From the NCBI GenBank assembly GCA_016711085.1, contig JADJTR010000005.1, positions 124,001 through 188,000 on the forward strand: a stretch of DNA of 64,000 nucleotides, read 5' to 3'. Of the stretch, positions 43,673 to 52,268 are shown in pieces. Under the pieces are notes generated by a model, which was given only the letters and a program-made list of their open reading frames with translations, had not been told where the DNA came from and made no database searches. This stretch comes from Phyllobacteriaceae bacterium. Its GTDB lineage: Bacteria > Pseudomonadota > Alphaproteobacteria > Rhizobiales > Rhizobiaceae. The number at the start of each line of letters is the position of its first letter. Position 1 is the stretch's first letter. Both the position numbers and the translations under genes were made by a program.

Positions 43673-44737
43673 TCACCCCTTGCCACCGCCCTCGCTCTTC
43701 CTCGCCTCCGGATGCACGGTCGACCCGAGAATGTGGGCGGCGGTGCCGATCACCTGGCTCGAATGGCCGACGATCAGCGGATCCGGCCCGCGCACCAGCC
43801 GCTCGTCCTTGTTGGGATAGGGCAGGCTCGACAGGAAATGCTGCATGGTGTTGAGGCGCGCGCGCTTCTTGTCGTCGGACTTGACCACCGTCCACGGCGC
43901 GTCGGCGGTGTCGGTGTAGAAGAACATCGCCTCCTTGGCCTCGGTGTAGTCGTCCCACTTGTCGAGCGAGGCGCGGTCGATCGGCGAAAGCTTCCACTGC
44001 TTCAACGGGTCCTGTTCGCGCTGGGCGAAACGGCGGCGCTGCTCCTCGCGCGTCACCGAGAACCAGAATTTGAACAGCAGGATGCCTGAGCGCACCATCA
44101 TGCGCTCCAGTTCCGGCGCCTGGCGCATGAATTCCAGATAGTCGTTGGGCGAGCAGAAGCCCATGACGCGTTCGACGCCGGCGCGGTTGTACCAGGAGCG
44201 GTCGAACATGACGATTTCGCCGCCGGCCGGCAGATGCTGGACATAGCGCTGGAAATACCATTGCGTCGCTTCGCGTTCGGTCGGCTTCTCCAGCGCCACG
44301 ACGCGCGCGCCGCGCGGATTGAGATGTTCCATGAAACGCTTGATCGTGCCGCCCTTGCCCGCCGCGTCGCGCCCCTCGAACAGGATGACGATGCGCTGCT
44401 TGGTCGCCTTGACCCATTCCTGGACTTTCAGCAGTTCGACCTGAAGTTCGGCCTTGTGCGCCTCGTACACCGAGGTGCGCATGCGCTCCTTGTAGGGGTA
44501 CTCGCCGGTTTCGAAGCCATGGCGGATGGCCGCCGGATCATGGCGCTTGGCGGCAAGCTCGTGCAGTTGCTGGCCGACGGCCTTGGCTTTTCTCGCCTTT
44601 GCCGCGCCATTGCCCGCCTTGGCGGATTTCGCACCCTGGGCGACGGGTTTGACCGACGCGGCGGCAATTGTCGTCGTCGACGATGGCTCAGCACCGGTTG
44701 CTTCGGCGGCGGGCGTGCTGGATTTTTCTTCGGTCAT
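43673..44737 (-). CDS. ppk2: Polyphosphate kinase 2 (PPK2)
   Basis: A 354-residue PPK2-family kinase that moves phosphate between polyphosphate and nucleotides. Walker A is FEGRDAAGKGGTIKRF, Walker B is MFDRSWYNRAGVERVMGF, and the lid is REEQRRRFAQREQDPLKQWK. The C-terminus ends in a variable tail. The first ~65 residues are a low-complexity Ala/Ser/Thr/Lys-rich leader (STTTIAAASVKPVAQGAKSA) before the domain. I started at MTEEKSS, which has GGGAG upstream, not at an ATG 54 bases earlier. Confidence 0.9.
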   Translation of the reverse strand: MTEEKSSTPAAEATGAEPSSTTTIAAASVKPVAQGAKSAKAGNGAAKARKAKAVGQQLHELAAKRHDPAAIRHGFETGEYPYKERMRTSVYEAHKAELQVELLKVQEWVKATKQRIVILFEGRDAAGKGGTIKRFMEHLNPRGARVVALEKPTEREATQWYFQRYVQHLPAGGEIVMFDRSWYNRAGVERVMGFCSPNDYLEFMRQAPELERMMVRSGILLFKFWFSVTREEQRRRFAQREQDPLKQWKLSPIDRASLDKWDDYTEAKEAMFFYTDTADAPWTVVKSDDKKRARLNTMQHFLSSLPYPNKDERLVRGPDPLIVGHSSQVIGTAAHILGSTVHPEARKSEGGGKG

Positions 44738-44806
44738 GCCGGATGTCTCCCTCTCCAACGGAGTTTGGCCGGTATCATGGCCCGGTTGCAAGCGCCTTGA
44801 AACAGA

Positions 44807-45676
44807 TCAAAGGCTGGAAAGCGGGGATTCTCGCGACGTGATGAACGGCAGACCTTTGCGCGGGGCGGTCCAGCCGGCGACGGCAAGCGTCTTCGCCGCC
44901 GGTTCGAAAGCGAGGCAATAGGCCCAGGTGCGGCAGTCGATGGCGGCGACATCGGCGCGGCCCTCGGCGACGGCGACGACCGAGGCCCGATGCGCGCCGG
45001 TTTCGACCAGTTCGGTCCAGAACGACGTGTAGCTTTTTTCGTCGTCGATTTCTCCCGCCGCGACAAGATCGCGCGCCAAAGCGAGATAGCCGGACATGGA
45101 ATGGCGGTCGTTGCAGGCGAAGCGGAGACGCGCAATGTTTGCCGGCAATCCACCCCCACCCCTGACCCCTCCGCTCGAGGGGGAGGGGAATCCGCTCCGG
45201 TAATCTCCCTCCCCCTCGAGCGGAGGGGTCAGGGGTGGGGGTAGGCGATCGGCAAGTTCGCCTGGCCGTGGACCTTCGTTCCTCATAACCAGCGCTGACC
45301 GATAAAGCTCCCCTTCCCCGCCCTCGAACGCCGAATAGTCCGGCTGGCCGACGACACGCACGTGAGCGGCAAGGCCGGTCGTTTCCATCGGCCCCCAGCA
45401 GGTCTGCGCCAGAAGCAGCGACGGGTGCCGCCACAATACGGCGAAATCGAACTCATCGGGCGGCAATGTCGCCGGGTCCGGCGCGATGATTGTTCCGGAT
45501 GCATCGCGGATGCCGCCGGGAACGGCCGTCATGTCGGCGTTGCGACGGGTCAGCGCTTGCGGAGCGTCGATGCCGCGCGCCCTGAGGCGGTCGAGCAGGT
45601 CGGCCCATTCGGCGTCGACTTCGGCCCGCAGTTCGGGCCAGTCATACATCGGCAGTGCGGCGATGAAGCGGCTCAC
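44807..45676 (-). CDS. Phosphonate/phosphate-binding-like periplasmic-binding-fold protein with repeat-encoded insert
   Basis: A 289-residue protein of the PhnD/transferrin-like binding fold: FDFAVLWRHPSLLLAQTCWG, VRVVGQPDYSAFEGGEGELY, DVAAIDCRTWAYC and GLPFITSRE. No signal peptide is seen, so it may be cytosolic or start differently. Residues ~145-176 (PPPLTPPLEGEGDYR ... SSGGVRGGGG) are encoded by copy D of the palindromic element, in frame and in a loop of the fold. The GTG start overlaps the desaturase stop (GTGA). No transporter permease is adjacent. Confidence 0.72.
   Translation of the reverse strand: MSRFIAALPMYDWPELRAEVDAEWADLLDRLRARGIDAPQALTRRNADMTAVPGGIRDASGTIIAPDPATLPPDEFDFAVLWRHPSLLLAQTCWGPMETTGLAAHVRVVGQPDYSAFEGGEGELYRSALVMRNEGPRPGELADRLPPPLTPPLEGEGDYRSGFPSPSSGGVRGGGGLPANIARLRFACNDRHSMSGYLALARDLVAAGEIDDEKSYTSFWTELVETGAHRASVVAVAEGRADVAAIDCRTWAYCLAFEPAAKTLAVAGWTAPRKGLPFITSRESPLSSL
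45150..45243. repeat. Palindromic repeat element, copy D, in frame inside a binding-protein gene
   Basis: About 94 bp with arms TCCACCCCCACCCCTGACCC... and ...GGGTCAGGGGTGGGGGTA. CTCGAGGGGGAGGGG in the left arm answers CCCTCCCCCTCGAG in the right. It keeps the frame of its host gene. Sequence and layout match copies A, B and C. Confidence 0.85.
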
Positions 45677-46629
45677 GGACGCAGGGCTGCGTCGTCTTCG
45701 CTCCGCCGCAGCGCCGGGTGGATGACCGGCTCCTTCGGCGTCAGCAGCCATTGGCGCATCAGCGCGGTGTAGTTCGGGAAGACGTAGCCGCCGTTTTTCG
45801 CGATCCACTCCGCCCGCCGGGCGCGATAATGGCCGGGCAGCGTGTACCACGCCGCCGTCGGCAGCGCGTGATGCACGACATGCAAATTGTTGTAGAGGAA
45901 GAAGAAGGCCAGCGGCGAGCGCTCGACGATGATCGTGCGTCCGTCCGGCGATTCGGCCCATTGGTGCTCGGCATAGGTGCGCACCGCGATGATCGACTGG
46001 CCGAGCCAGGCCGGGACGAGCAGGTAAAGCCATAGCGGCGCGGCGAAAAACATCGTGATGACGAAGAGCACGACGACCAGCCCGGCGAGATGGCGCACCC
46101 AGGCGTCGATGACCTCGCGGTCGCCGGCAAGCACCGCCCGACCGTCCATCAGGATCAAGCCGATGCTGCCGATCAGCGGGTTGAGGATCATGCGGCCGAG
46201 CAGCGTGTTGTTGATCCGCAACGCCGATTTGAACCAGCCCGGCAGTTTCTCGTGCTGGAATGCGGCCTTGTAATAGCTTTCCGGATCGTCGAACGGGTCG
46301 GTCAGCCGTTCGTCGAAATGATGGCGCATATGCATCCATTTGTAGCGCCGGTAGGGCCAGACGAGGCCGATCGGCAGCGCCATCAGCGCCTCGTTGATCG
46401 CCGCGTCGCGCGTCGGGTGGCCGTGGATGGCCTCGTGGATCAACGAGGAATGCAACGCCACCGTGAAACCGAGCGCGATCAGCGCCAGAACCGGGGCGAC
46501 CGGGTAGAGCCAGATGCCGATGATGAGCCAACTCAGATAAGTCGCCGCCATCAGCGCAACCGTGATCCACTCGACGCCGCGTTTCGCCCGCGCCGTTTCC
46601 TCGCCCAAGCCCTTCGAATCCATGCCCAT
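45673..46629 (-). CDS. Membrane fatty acid desaturase
   Basis: A 318-residue di-iron membrane desaturase with all three histidine boxes: HEAIHGH near residue 65, HMRHH near residue 101, and HVVHH near residue 247. Four or more hydrophobic segments surround them. It introduces a double bond or hydroxyl into a lipid chain or carotenoid. Its stop overlaps the start of the binding-fold gene. Another ATG (MDSKGLG) two codons in is possible. It is divergent from an XRE regulator that may control it. Confidence 0.85.
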   Translation of the reverse strand: MGMDSKGLGEETARAKRGVEWITVALMAATYLSWLIIGIWLYPVAPVLALIALGFTVALHSSLIHEAIHGHPTRDAAINEALMALPIGLVWPYRRYKWMHMRHHFDERLTDPFDDPESYYKAAFQHEKLPGWFKSALRINNTLLGRMILNPLIGSIGLILMDGRAVLAGDREVIDAWVRHLAGLVVVLFVITMFFAAPLWLYLLVPAWLGQSIIAVRTYAEHQWAESPDGRTIIVERSPLAFFFLYNNLHVVHHALPTAAWYTLPGHYRARRAEWIAKNGGYVFPNYTALMRQWLLTPKEPVIHPALRRSEDDAALRP

Positions 46630-46699
46630 TCCCCGTCGGTAACGACTCCGTGATGGCAGACCCTGTCAGCAGCGGCAACGCGACAACGCGCACAAACTG

Positions 46700-46759
46700 G
46701 TGACGATGCGCGACAAAATCCCCGAATGTTGTATATTATGCGCAATAAGGAGAGCCGCC
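46700..46759 (+). promoter_or_regulatory. Probable promoter of the XRE regulator gene
   Basis: TATATT at about 46732 has GCGACA 16 bases upstream as a weak -35, and AAGGAG lies eight bases before the start of the regulator gene. The gap is AT-richer than the flanks and is shared with the divergent desaturase gene. Confidence 0.4.
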
Positions 46760-47590
46760 ATGGACAAGCGCGACCTTTCAGCCCTGTTTCGCGAGCGCCT
46801 CGCCCGCCTCGTCGAGCGCTCCGGCCAGACCCAATCGGCTTTCGCCGCCGGCGTACATGTCGATCGTTCGGCCCTGTCGCAGCTTCTCTCCGGCGCCACC
46901 GTGCGCCTGCCGCGCGCCGAGACGCTGCTCGCCATCGCCGAGCGTCACGGCGTCTCGCTCGATTGGCTGCTTGGCCTATCCCACGACGAAGGCCTCGCCG
47001 GCGAGCTGATCGCATCGATGGAGATCGAGGAGCCGGAGGAAGGCGCCGACGAAACCCTTCTCGCCCGCTGGCACGCGGAAGCGGCGGGAACGAAAATCCG
47101 CTATGTCCCGGCCCGCATTCCCGATCTGCTGCGCTCCGAAGCGGTGATCGCCTATGAGGCGTCGCGCCAGAACCGCGACGCCGGCCACGAACGCGAGGCG
47201 GCGCGCGAACGCCTCGATTATTCGCGCCGGCCCGAGACCGACATGGAGGTCGCCATGCCGCGCCAGACGCTGGAGACCTTCGCCGCCGGCGGCGGCGTCT
47301 GGTCCGGCCTGCCGCAGGCCGCGCGCGCCGCCCAGCTCGCCCACATGGCGGCGCTGATCGACGATCTCTACCCGACCTTCCGCCTGTTCCTGTTCGATGG
47401 CCGCGCCCGCTTTTCCGTGCCCTACACCGTATTCGGGCCGAAGCGCGTCGCGCTCTATGTCGGCGACATGTATCTGGTCTTGAACGCGGTCGAGCCGGTG
47501 CGCACCTTCACCCGCCATTTCGACGGGCTGATCCGGGCAGCCATTATCCACCCGCACGAGGCGGCGGGATGGGTGCGGCGGCTGTCCTAG
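46760..47590 (+). CDS. XRE family transcriptional regulator
   Basis: A 276-residue regulator. The N-terminal Cro/CI helix-turn-helix is SGQTQSAFAAGVHVDRSALS, then PRAETLLAIAERHGVSLDWL. The C-terminal ~170 residues form an unrecognised domain (LETFAAGGGVWSGLPQAARA, FGPKRVALYVGDMYLVL). AAGGAG supports the ATG. It is divergent from the desaturase and may sense membrane lipid or stress state, which is inferred only from position. Confidence 0.8.
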   Translation: MDKRDLSALFRERLARLVERSGQTQSAFAAGVHVDRSALSQLLSGATVRLPRAETLLAIAERHGVSLDWLLGLSHDEGLAGELIASMEIEEPEEGADETLLARWHAEAAGTKIRYVPARIPDLLRSEAVIAYEASRQNRDAGHEREAARERLDYSRRPETDMEVAMPRQTLETFAAGGGVWSGLPQAARAAQLAHMAALIDDLYPTFRLFLFDGRARFSVPYTVFGPKRVALYVGDMYLVLNAVEPVRTFTRHFDGLIRAAIIHPHEAAGWVRRLS

Positions 47591-47640
47591 GGGGTTGGGG
47601 GGTGGGGGGGGGGTGTGGGGAGGGGAGTCCTGAGCGGGGG
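47589..47640 (+). repeat. Extremely G-rich tract, possible degenerate repeat arm
   Basis: Directly after the XRE gene the plus strand carries runs of five, six, eleven, four and four G separated by one to three bases, then another G-run. It could form a G-quadruplex. The order resembles the G-rich arm of the palindromic elements, so a worn half-copy is possible; homopolymer miscalls are another explanation. Confidence 0.55.
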
Positions 47641-47766
47641 GCCCGCGGGCTTGGTTTTGGTAGTCAGTTTTTGCGCAGACCACCGGGCGCATCCATTGTT
47701 CCCGCCATTCTTGCGCGCAAAGGTTGAGGCTCGGTTGACGCCGTGACATCTCAGTGGGTTTGACAG

Positions 47767-47788
47767 GACATAAAGACTTCCTTATGTC
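47767..47788. promoter_or_regulatory. Palindromic operator upstream of the betaine/homocysteine methyltransferase gene
   Basis: GACATAA and TTATGTC are perfect 7-bp arms around AGACTTCC, ending 28 bases before the start codon. Alphaproteobacterial methionine-cycle genes often carry ATAAAGA/TCTTTAT-type palindromes attributed to an ArsR-family SAH-responsive repressor. Assignment to that regulator is recalled, not checked. Confidence 0.55.
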
Positions 47789-47816
47789 GTTATCCAGCCC
47801 AATTGGACGCCACACC

Positions 47817-48914
47817 ATGACCAATCCGCTTTCCGCTCTCATCGCGAAAAAGGGCGTTCTTCTCGCCGATGGCGCCACCGGCACCAATCTGTTCGCCGAG
47901 GGACTCATCGCCGGCGAAGCGCCGGAGGTGTGGAACGTCGAGCATCCGGAAAAGATCGCGGCGCATCACCGCAAATTCGTCGAGGCCGGGGCCGACATCA
48001 TCCTGACCAATTCGTTCGGCGGCACCCGCCACCGGCTGAAGCTGCACGGGCTCGACACCCGCGTCGGCGAGGTCAACCGCCGCGCCGCCGAGATCGCCCG
48101 TTCGGTCGCCGACGCGGCCGGCCGCACCGTCATCGTCGCCGGCTCGGTCGGTCCGACGGGCGAATTGTTCGAACCGCTCGGCGCGCTGACGCACGATAGC
48201 GCCGTCGACGCCTTCGCCGAGCAGATGGAGGGGCTGAAGGCCGGCGGAGCCGAAATCGCCTGGATCGAGACCATGTCGGCGACGGAGGAAATCCGCGCCG
48301 CGGCCGAGGCCGCCATTCGCGTCGGTCTGCCTTACGTCTGCACCGCCTCGTTCGACACCGCCGGACGCACCATGATGGGCCTTGCCCCGAAGGACATGCC
48401 GCATGTCGCCGACGGGCTCGACCCGGCGCCGGTGGCGGTCGGGGCCAATTGCGGCGTCGGCGCTTCCGACATCCTCGTCTCGGCCCTTGACATGACCGCG
48501 GCCGACCCGGACGCGACCATCGTCGTCAAGGGCAATTGCGGCATTCCGGAATATCGCGGCGCGGAAATCCACTATTCCGGCACGCCCGAGCTGATGGCCG
48601 ATTACGCCCGCCTCGCCATCGACGCCGGCGCGCGGATCATCGGCGGCTGCTGCGGCACCTCCTATGGCCATCTCGCCGCCATGCGCCAGGCGCTCGACAG
48701 CCATCGCAAGGCGATGCGCCCGACGGTGGAGGAAATCGTCGACAAGATCGGCCCGCTCAGGAACAAGACCGCCGCCGAAAGCGGCGGCGGCGACAAGCGC
48801 GAACGGCGCGGCCTCTGGGCCGGGCGGGGGGCCGGGCGGCGGCTATCCTCTGTGGCGGGGCTGGTAAACTGCCCGGGTCGCCTCAGCGCTTGCGCACCGG
48901 CGGCTTCGGCTTGA
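47817..48914 (+). CDS. bmt: Betaine/homocysteine S-methyltransferase-like protein
   Basis: A 365-residue zinc methyltransferase that should move a methyl group from betaine or another donor to homocysteine, giving methionine. Key parts are ADGATGTNLFAEGL, ILTNSFGGTRHRLK, VAGSVGPTG, and the zinc cysteines in VGANCGVG and IIGGCCGTSYGH. The last ~30 residues (LWAGRGAGRRLSSVAGLVNC onward) look unlike family tails, which end in a short Arg-rich stretch, so a late frameshift in the G-rich end is possible. The frame runs 32 bases into the convergent SnoaL-like gene. I chose the ATG at MTNPLSAL because an upstream ATG lies in the operator. Confidence 0.85.
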   Translation: MTNPLSALIAKKGVLLADGATGTNLFAEGLIAGEAPEVWNVEHPEKIAAHHRKFVEAGADIILTNSFGGTRHRLKLHGLDTRVGEVNRRAAEIARSVADAAGRTVIVAGSVGPTGELFEPLGALTHDSAVDAFAEQMEGLKAGGAEIAWIETMSATEEIRAAAEAAIRVGLPYVCTASFDTAGRTMMGLAPKDMPHVADGLDPAPVAVGANCGVGASDILVSALDMTAADPDATIVVKGNCGIPEYRGAEIHYSGTPELMADYARLAIDAGARIIGGCCGTSYGHLAAMRQALDSHRKAMRPTVEEIVDKIGPLRNKTAAESGGGDKRERRGLWAGRGAGRRLSSVAGLVNCPGRLSACAPAASA

Positions 48915-49371
48915 CCTTGAACAGGCCGACGGCGATGGCGTAGCCGAACAGCGCGCCGAAACCCATTTGCGTCATCACGCCGAGAATGTCGGTCGTCTGC
49001 CATTCCTGGATGGCGACGCCGTCGCGCATCTGGCGGATCAGCGTACCGCGCACCTCGACATTCTTCCGCGACGCCGGCGCGCCCATGAACTTGCCGGTGT
49101 TCTTCGCCCGCGAGACGAAGTTGATGGTGACGTACTCGCCGTCGACGAGCGTGTGGAGGAACTCCATCCTCATGCCGGTCATGGCGCCCTTCATGTCCTG
49201 CATGAAGCCGATGTATTCGTCCTTGCTGAAATGCATGCCGTCGCCGCTGTAGGTGAAACCCGGGTCAAGCAGGGAATCGAGTTTCGTCCAATCGTCGTTC
49301 TGGATCGCCAGCGAAACGGCGAGGGCCGACTGGATGGTTTTCTTCCTGGTGTCGATGAGTTGGTCGTTCAC
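48883..49371 (-). CDS. SnoaL-like polyketide cyclase/ester cyclase family protein
   Basis: A 162-residue cone-fold (NTF2-like) protein: LAIQNDDWTKLDSLLDPGFT, then YTSGDGMHFS-like sequence (TYSGDGMHFSKDEYIGFMQ), HTLVDGEYVTINFVSRAKNT and DGVAIQEWQTTDILGVMTQM. Start is GTG with GGAGG six bases upstream. It is divergent from an HxlR regulator that probably controls it. Substrate is unknown. Confidence 0.75.
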   Translation of the reverse strand: MNDQLIDTRKKTIQSALAVSLAIQNDDWTKLDSLLDPGFTYSGDGMHFSKDEYIGFMQDMKGAMTGMRMEFLHTLVDGEYVTINFVSRAKNTGKFMGAPASRKNVEVRGTLIRQMRDGVAIQEWQTTDILGVMTQMGFGALFGYAIAVGLFKVKPKPPVRKR

Positions 49372-49469
49372 ATGCGCCTCCGAAAGCGGTTGATTCAGTC
49401 CCGTTCCGACTGCTAGGCAAACGCTCGGAAAAAGTATAGAACGCACAAAAAAGTGAGCGGGATCTGCAT

Positions 49470-49826
49470 ATGGACGCCAGAACCGACATCCCAGTCTATG
49501 AAATATCCGGGAACCGGTATTTCTGTCCGGTGCAGCTCACCGTGGAGACCCTGTCGGGGCGCTGGAAGCCCATGATCCTGTGGCATCTCGTGCTGCACCC
49601 GGCGATGCGTTATTCGGAACTGAAGCGCTCCCTGGTCACCGTGACCCACAAGATGCTGGCGCAGTCGCTGCGAGAACTGGAAGCCGACGGTCTCGTCGTG
49701 CGCACCGTGCGCCAGGTGATGCCGCCGCAGGTCGACTATGCGCTGTCGACGAAGGGCGAGGAGTTGCGCCCGCTGTTCCACGCCATGAAGGCGTTCGGCG
49801 AAACCTACCGGGCCGCAACCATCTGA
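49470..49826 (+). CDS. HxlR family transcriptional regulator
   Basis: A 118-residue winged-helix protein with the HxlR core: CPVQLTVETLSGRWKPMILW, MRYSELKRSL, THKMLAQSLRELEADGLVVR and VDYALSTKGEELRPLF. It is divergent from the SnoaL-like gene and 16 bases ahead of the ATC-hydrolase-like gene, so it may control both. The N-terminal cysteine could be a redox sensor, as in some family members. Confidence 0.85.
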   Translation: MDARTDIPVYEISGNRYFCPVQLTVETLSGRWKPMILWHLVLHPAMRYSELKRSLVTVTHKMLAQSLRELEADGLVVRTVRQVMPPQVDYALSTKGEELRPLFHAMKAFGETYRAATI

Positions 49827-49842
49827 GACGGGAAACAGACCC

Positions 49843-50322
49843 ATGACGTCCAGCGAATTGCCCACTCTCGTCAAGCGCCGCCTGCAGGCGGAAGTCATCG
49901 GCCCGATCTTCGCCGAGATGGCCGCCGAACTCGGCGAGGTACGCGCCGCCGCCATCCTCGACGGCGCCATCCGCAAGGCGGCCATCGCCGAGGGGAAAAA
50001 ATTCGCCGCGCAAGCGCCGGGCGGCGTCACTTCGATGCGCGATTTCATCAAGCTCTACGATTTGTGGACCCATGACGGGGCCTTGGAAATCGAAATCCTT
50101 GAGGCGTCGGACAAGGCGTTCGATTTCGATGTCGTGCGTTGCCGCTACGCCGAAACCTATCACGCGATGGGATTGGGCCACATCGGCCATCTGATGTCGT
50201 GCAACCGCGACGGAACCTTCTGCCAGGGCTACGATCCGGCAATCAGGATGGAGCGCCAGCACACCATCATGGCCGGCGCGAAACGCTGCACCTTTCGTTA
50301 CCGCTACGTCCAGACGGCTTGA
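49843..50322 (+). CDS. L-2-amino-thiazoline-4-carboxylate (ATC) hydrolase-like protein
   Basis: A 159-residue protein matching the ATC hydrolase family: FDFDVVRCRYAETYHAMGLG, GHLMSCNRDGTFCQGYDP and MERQHTIMAGAKRCTFRYR. Conserved Cys, Asp and Arg positions of the family are visible. Known members open a thiazoline ring to give S- or N-carbamoyl-cysteine. Here it sits between a HxlR regulator and a DadA-like oxidoreductase, so it may act in amino acid or heterocycle catabolism. Confidence 0.75.
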   Translation: MTSSELPTLVKRRLQAEVIGPIFAEMAAELGEVRAAAILDGAIRKAAIAEGKKFAAQAPGGVTSMRDFIKLYDLWTHDGALEIEILEASDKAFDFDVVRCRYAETYHAMGLGHIGHLMSCNRDGTFCQGYDPAIRMERQHTIMAGAKRCTFRYRYVQTA

Positions 50323-50354
50323 AACGCCGCCCGGCGCGCGCGACAGTCCGCCCC

Positions 50355-51697
50355 ATGCGCCCCTTCCCCCTTTCGCTCGCTTCGCCCGTCGAGCATGCCG
50401 CACCGCTGCCGGCCGAGGCCGACCTCGTCGTCATCGGCGGCGGCGTCATCGGCGTGGCGACGGCGCTTTTCGCCAACCGGCGCGGGTTGAAGACCGTTCT
50501 CGTCGAAAAGGGCCGCGTCGCCGCCGAGCAATCGTCGCGCAACTGGGGCTGGATCCGCGCCCAGGGTCGCGATCCGGCCGAATTGCCGATCGTGCTGGAG
50601 GCGCGCCGCCTTTGGGCGGAGCTCGCCGCGCAGACCGGCGAGGATATCGGCCTGGCGCAAACCGGCGTGCTCTACCTCGCCGAAAACGACCGCGATCTCG
50701 CCGGCTACGACCAATGGGCCGCCATCGCCCGCGCCCACGATCTCGACACCCGCCAGCTCTCCGCCGCCGAAATCGCCGCGCTGCTGCCGGCGGCGGCAAA
50801 GTCGTGGCCGGGCGCATTGTGGACGGCGTCCGACCTGCGGGCCGAGCCGTGGCGCGCCGTGCCGGCGCTGGCCCGCCTTGCCGCCCGGGAGGGCGTGACG
50901 ATCCGGGAGAATTGCGCCGCGCGCGGTCTCGACATCGCCGCCGGCCGAGTCGGCGGCGTGGTCACCGAGGCCGGCCGCATCGCCACACCCGCCGTCGTGC
51001 TGGCCGGCGGCGCATGGTCGTCGCTGCTGCTCGCCCGCCACGGCGTGACGATCCCGCAATTGTCGGTGCGCTCGACCGTGGTGCGCGCTGAGGCGGCCGC
51101 GCCGTTTGCCGGCCAGGCCGTCGATGGCGAACTCGCCTTTCGCCCGCGCGCCGATGGCGGGGTGACGCTGGCGCTCGGCGCAGCCCATGATTTCTTCATC
51201 GGACCCGACGCCTTCCGCCATTTTTTCACCTGGCTGCCGACGGCGAAATCGACCTTTGCGCATACGCGGTTCCGCCCCGCCGCTCCCGCCGGTTTTCCCG
51301 ACGCATGGACGACGGCGCGAAAATGGTCTGATGGCGGCCCCTCGCCCTTCGAGACGATGCGCGTGCTCGACCCGCTCCGAACGGCCGTTTCGTCGAGCGC
51401 ATCGCCGGCGCTTTCGCCGAACGGTTTCCCGCACTCGGAAAGCCGGAAATCACCCATGCCTGGGCCGGCATGATCGATTCCATGCCGGATTTGGTGCCGG
51501 TCATCGACCAGATTCCGGCCCTGCCCGGCCTGACCCTCGCCACCGGCATGAGCGGCCACGGCTTCGGCATCGGTCCGGGCGTCGGCCGCATCGTCGCCGA
51601 TCTCGTCGCCGGCAGGCCGGCCGGCCATGATCTCTCCCGCTTCCGCTTTTCCCGGTTCTCGGATGGGTCGAAACTCGACCTCGGGCCGGCGCTGTGA
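50355..51697 (+). pseudogene. DadA-like FAD-dependent amino acid oxidoreductase, frameshifted
   Basis: An FAD oxidoreductase (D-amino acid dehydrogenase/glycine oxidase group). It has the dinucleotide site ADLVVIGGGVIGVATALFA, then VEKGRVAAEQSSRNWGWIRA and VVLAGGAWSSLLLARHG. The frame breaks near 51376. One added base joins MRVLDP to PNGRFVERIAGAFAERFP, then WAGMIDSMPDLVPVIDQI, TGMSGHGFGIGPGVGRIVAD and the normal end. Both parts are well conserved. It follows the ATC-hydrolase-like gene by 32 bases. A recent mutation or a one-base sequence error explains it. Confidence 0.8.
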
Positions 51698-52218
51698 CAG
51701 CAATCCGCATCTTCCTCGCCCTTTTTGTCCTTCTGGCGTCTACCGGTTCGTCCGCCGCCGCGGCGCAAACACCCGGCTGCGGTTTCTACGCGCAGGTCGA
51801 ACGCGCCTGCCCCTGCGGCGATTCCGGTTATGCGCTAGGCTATGGCCGCAAATATTGCCGCCGCATCATGGCCGAGGACCGCCTGTCGCCGCTCGGTCGC
51901 CAATGGCGCGCCGCCGCGGTCATCTGCCTGCAGGAGAAGCTGCGCGCCGCCTTGCCGCAAACCGGCTGCGACTGCCGCGCCATCCGCAACAAGGCTTACG
52001 CCGCGCACTATTCTTGCTACGCCAAGGGCGCGATTTCGATCTGCGACCTGCCGCTGGAAGACATCGTCCGCATCGACGCTTCCATCGACGACGCCGACAA
52101 GACCGGTGCGCGGGGCTTTGGCGTCGTCGTGCGCCTCGCCTTGCGCTGTTTCGCCGACAACCCGAAGCGGGCGCGCGCCGCCTTTCGGGCCATCGGCCGG
52201 GTGGAAACGCGCCAGTGA
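51694..52218 (+). CDS. Secreted cysteine-rich hypothetical protein
   Basis: A 174-residue protein with a signal peptide (MTAIRIFLALFVLLASTGSSAAAA) and ten cysteines in the mature part (CGFYAQVERACPCGD, YCRR, ICLQ, GCDCRA, SCYAKG, ICDLP, RCFADN), enough for five disulfides. No family was recognised. Start is GTG overlapping the previous stop (GTGA). It is probably periplasmic. Confidence 0.6.
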   Translation: MTAIRIFLALFVLLASTGSSAAAAQTPGCGFYAQVERACPCGDSGYALGYGRKYCRRIMAEDRLSPLGRQWRAAAVICLQEKLRAALPQTGCDCRAIRNKAYAAHYSCYAKGAISICDLPLEDIVRIDASIDDADKTGARGFGVVVRLALRCFADNPKRARAAFRAIGRVETRQ

Positions 52219-52268
52219 AGGTTTCCAATGTGAATTGCCGGGCGGCGCGCGCTGCTCCATGATGGGCC

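Noticed and set aside
44807..46693. A single 628-residue protein covering the binding-fold and desaturase region.
   Set aside because: The upstream part is out-of-frame text of the desaturase, which has complete histidine boxes in its own frame.
47589..47640. CRISPR or tandem repeat.
   Set aside because: The G-runs vary in length and there are no spacers or regular units.
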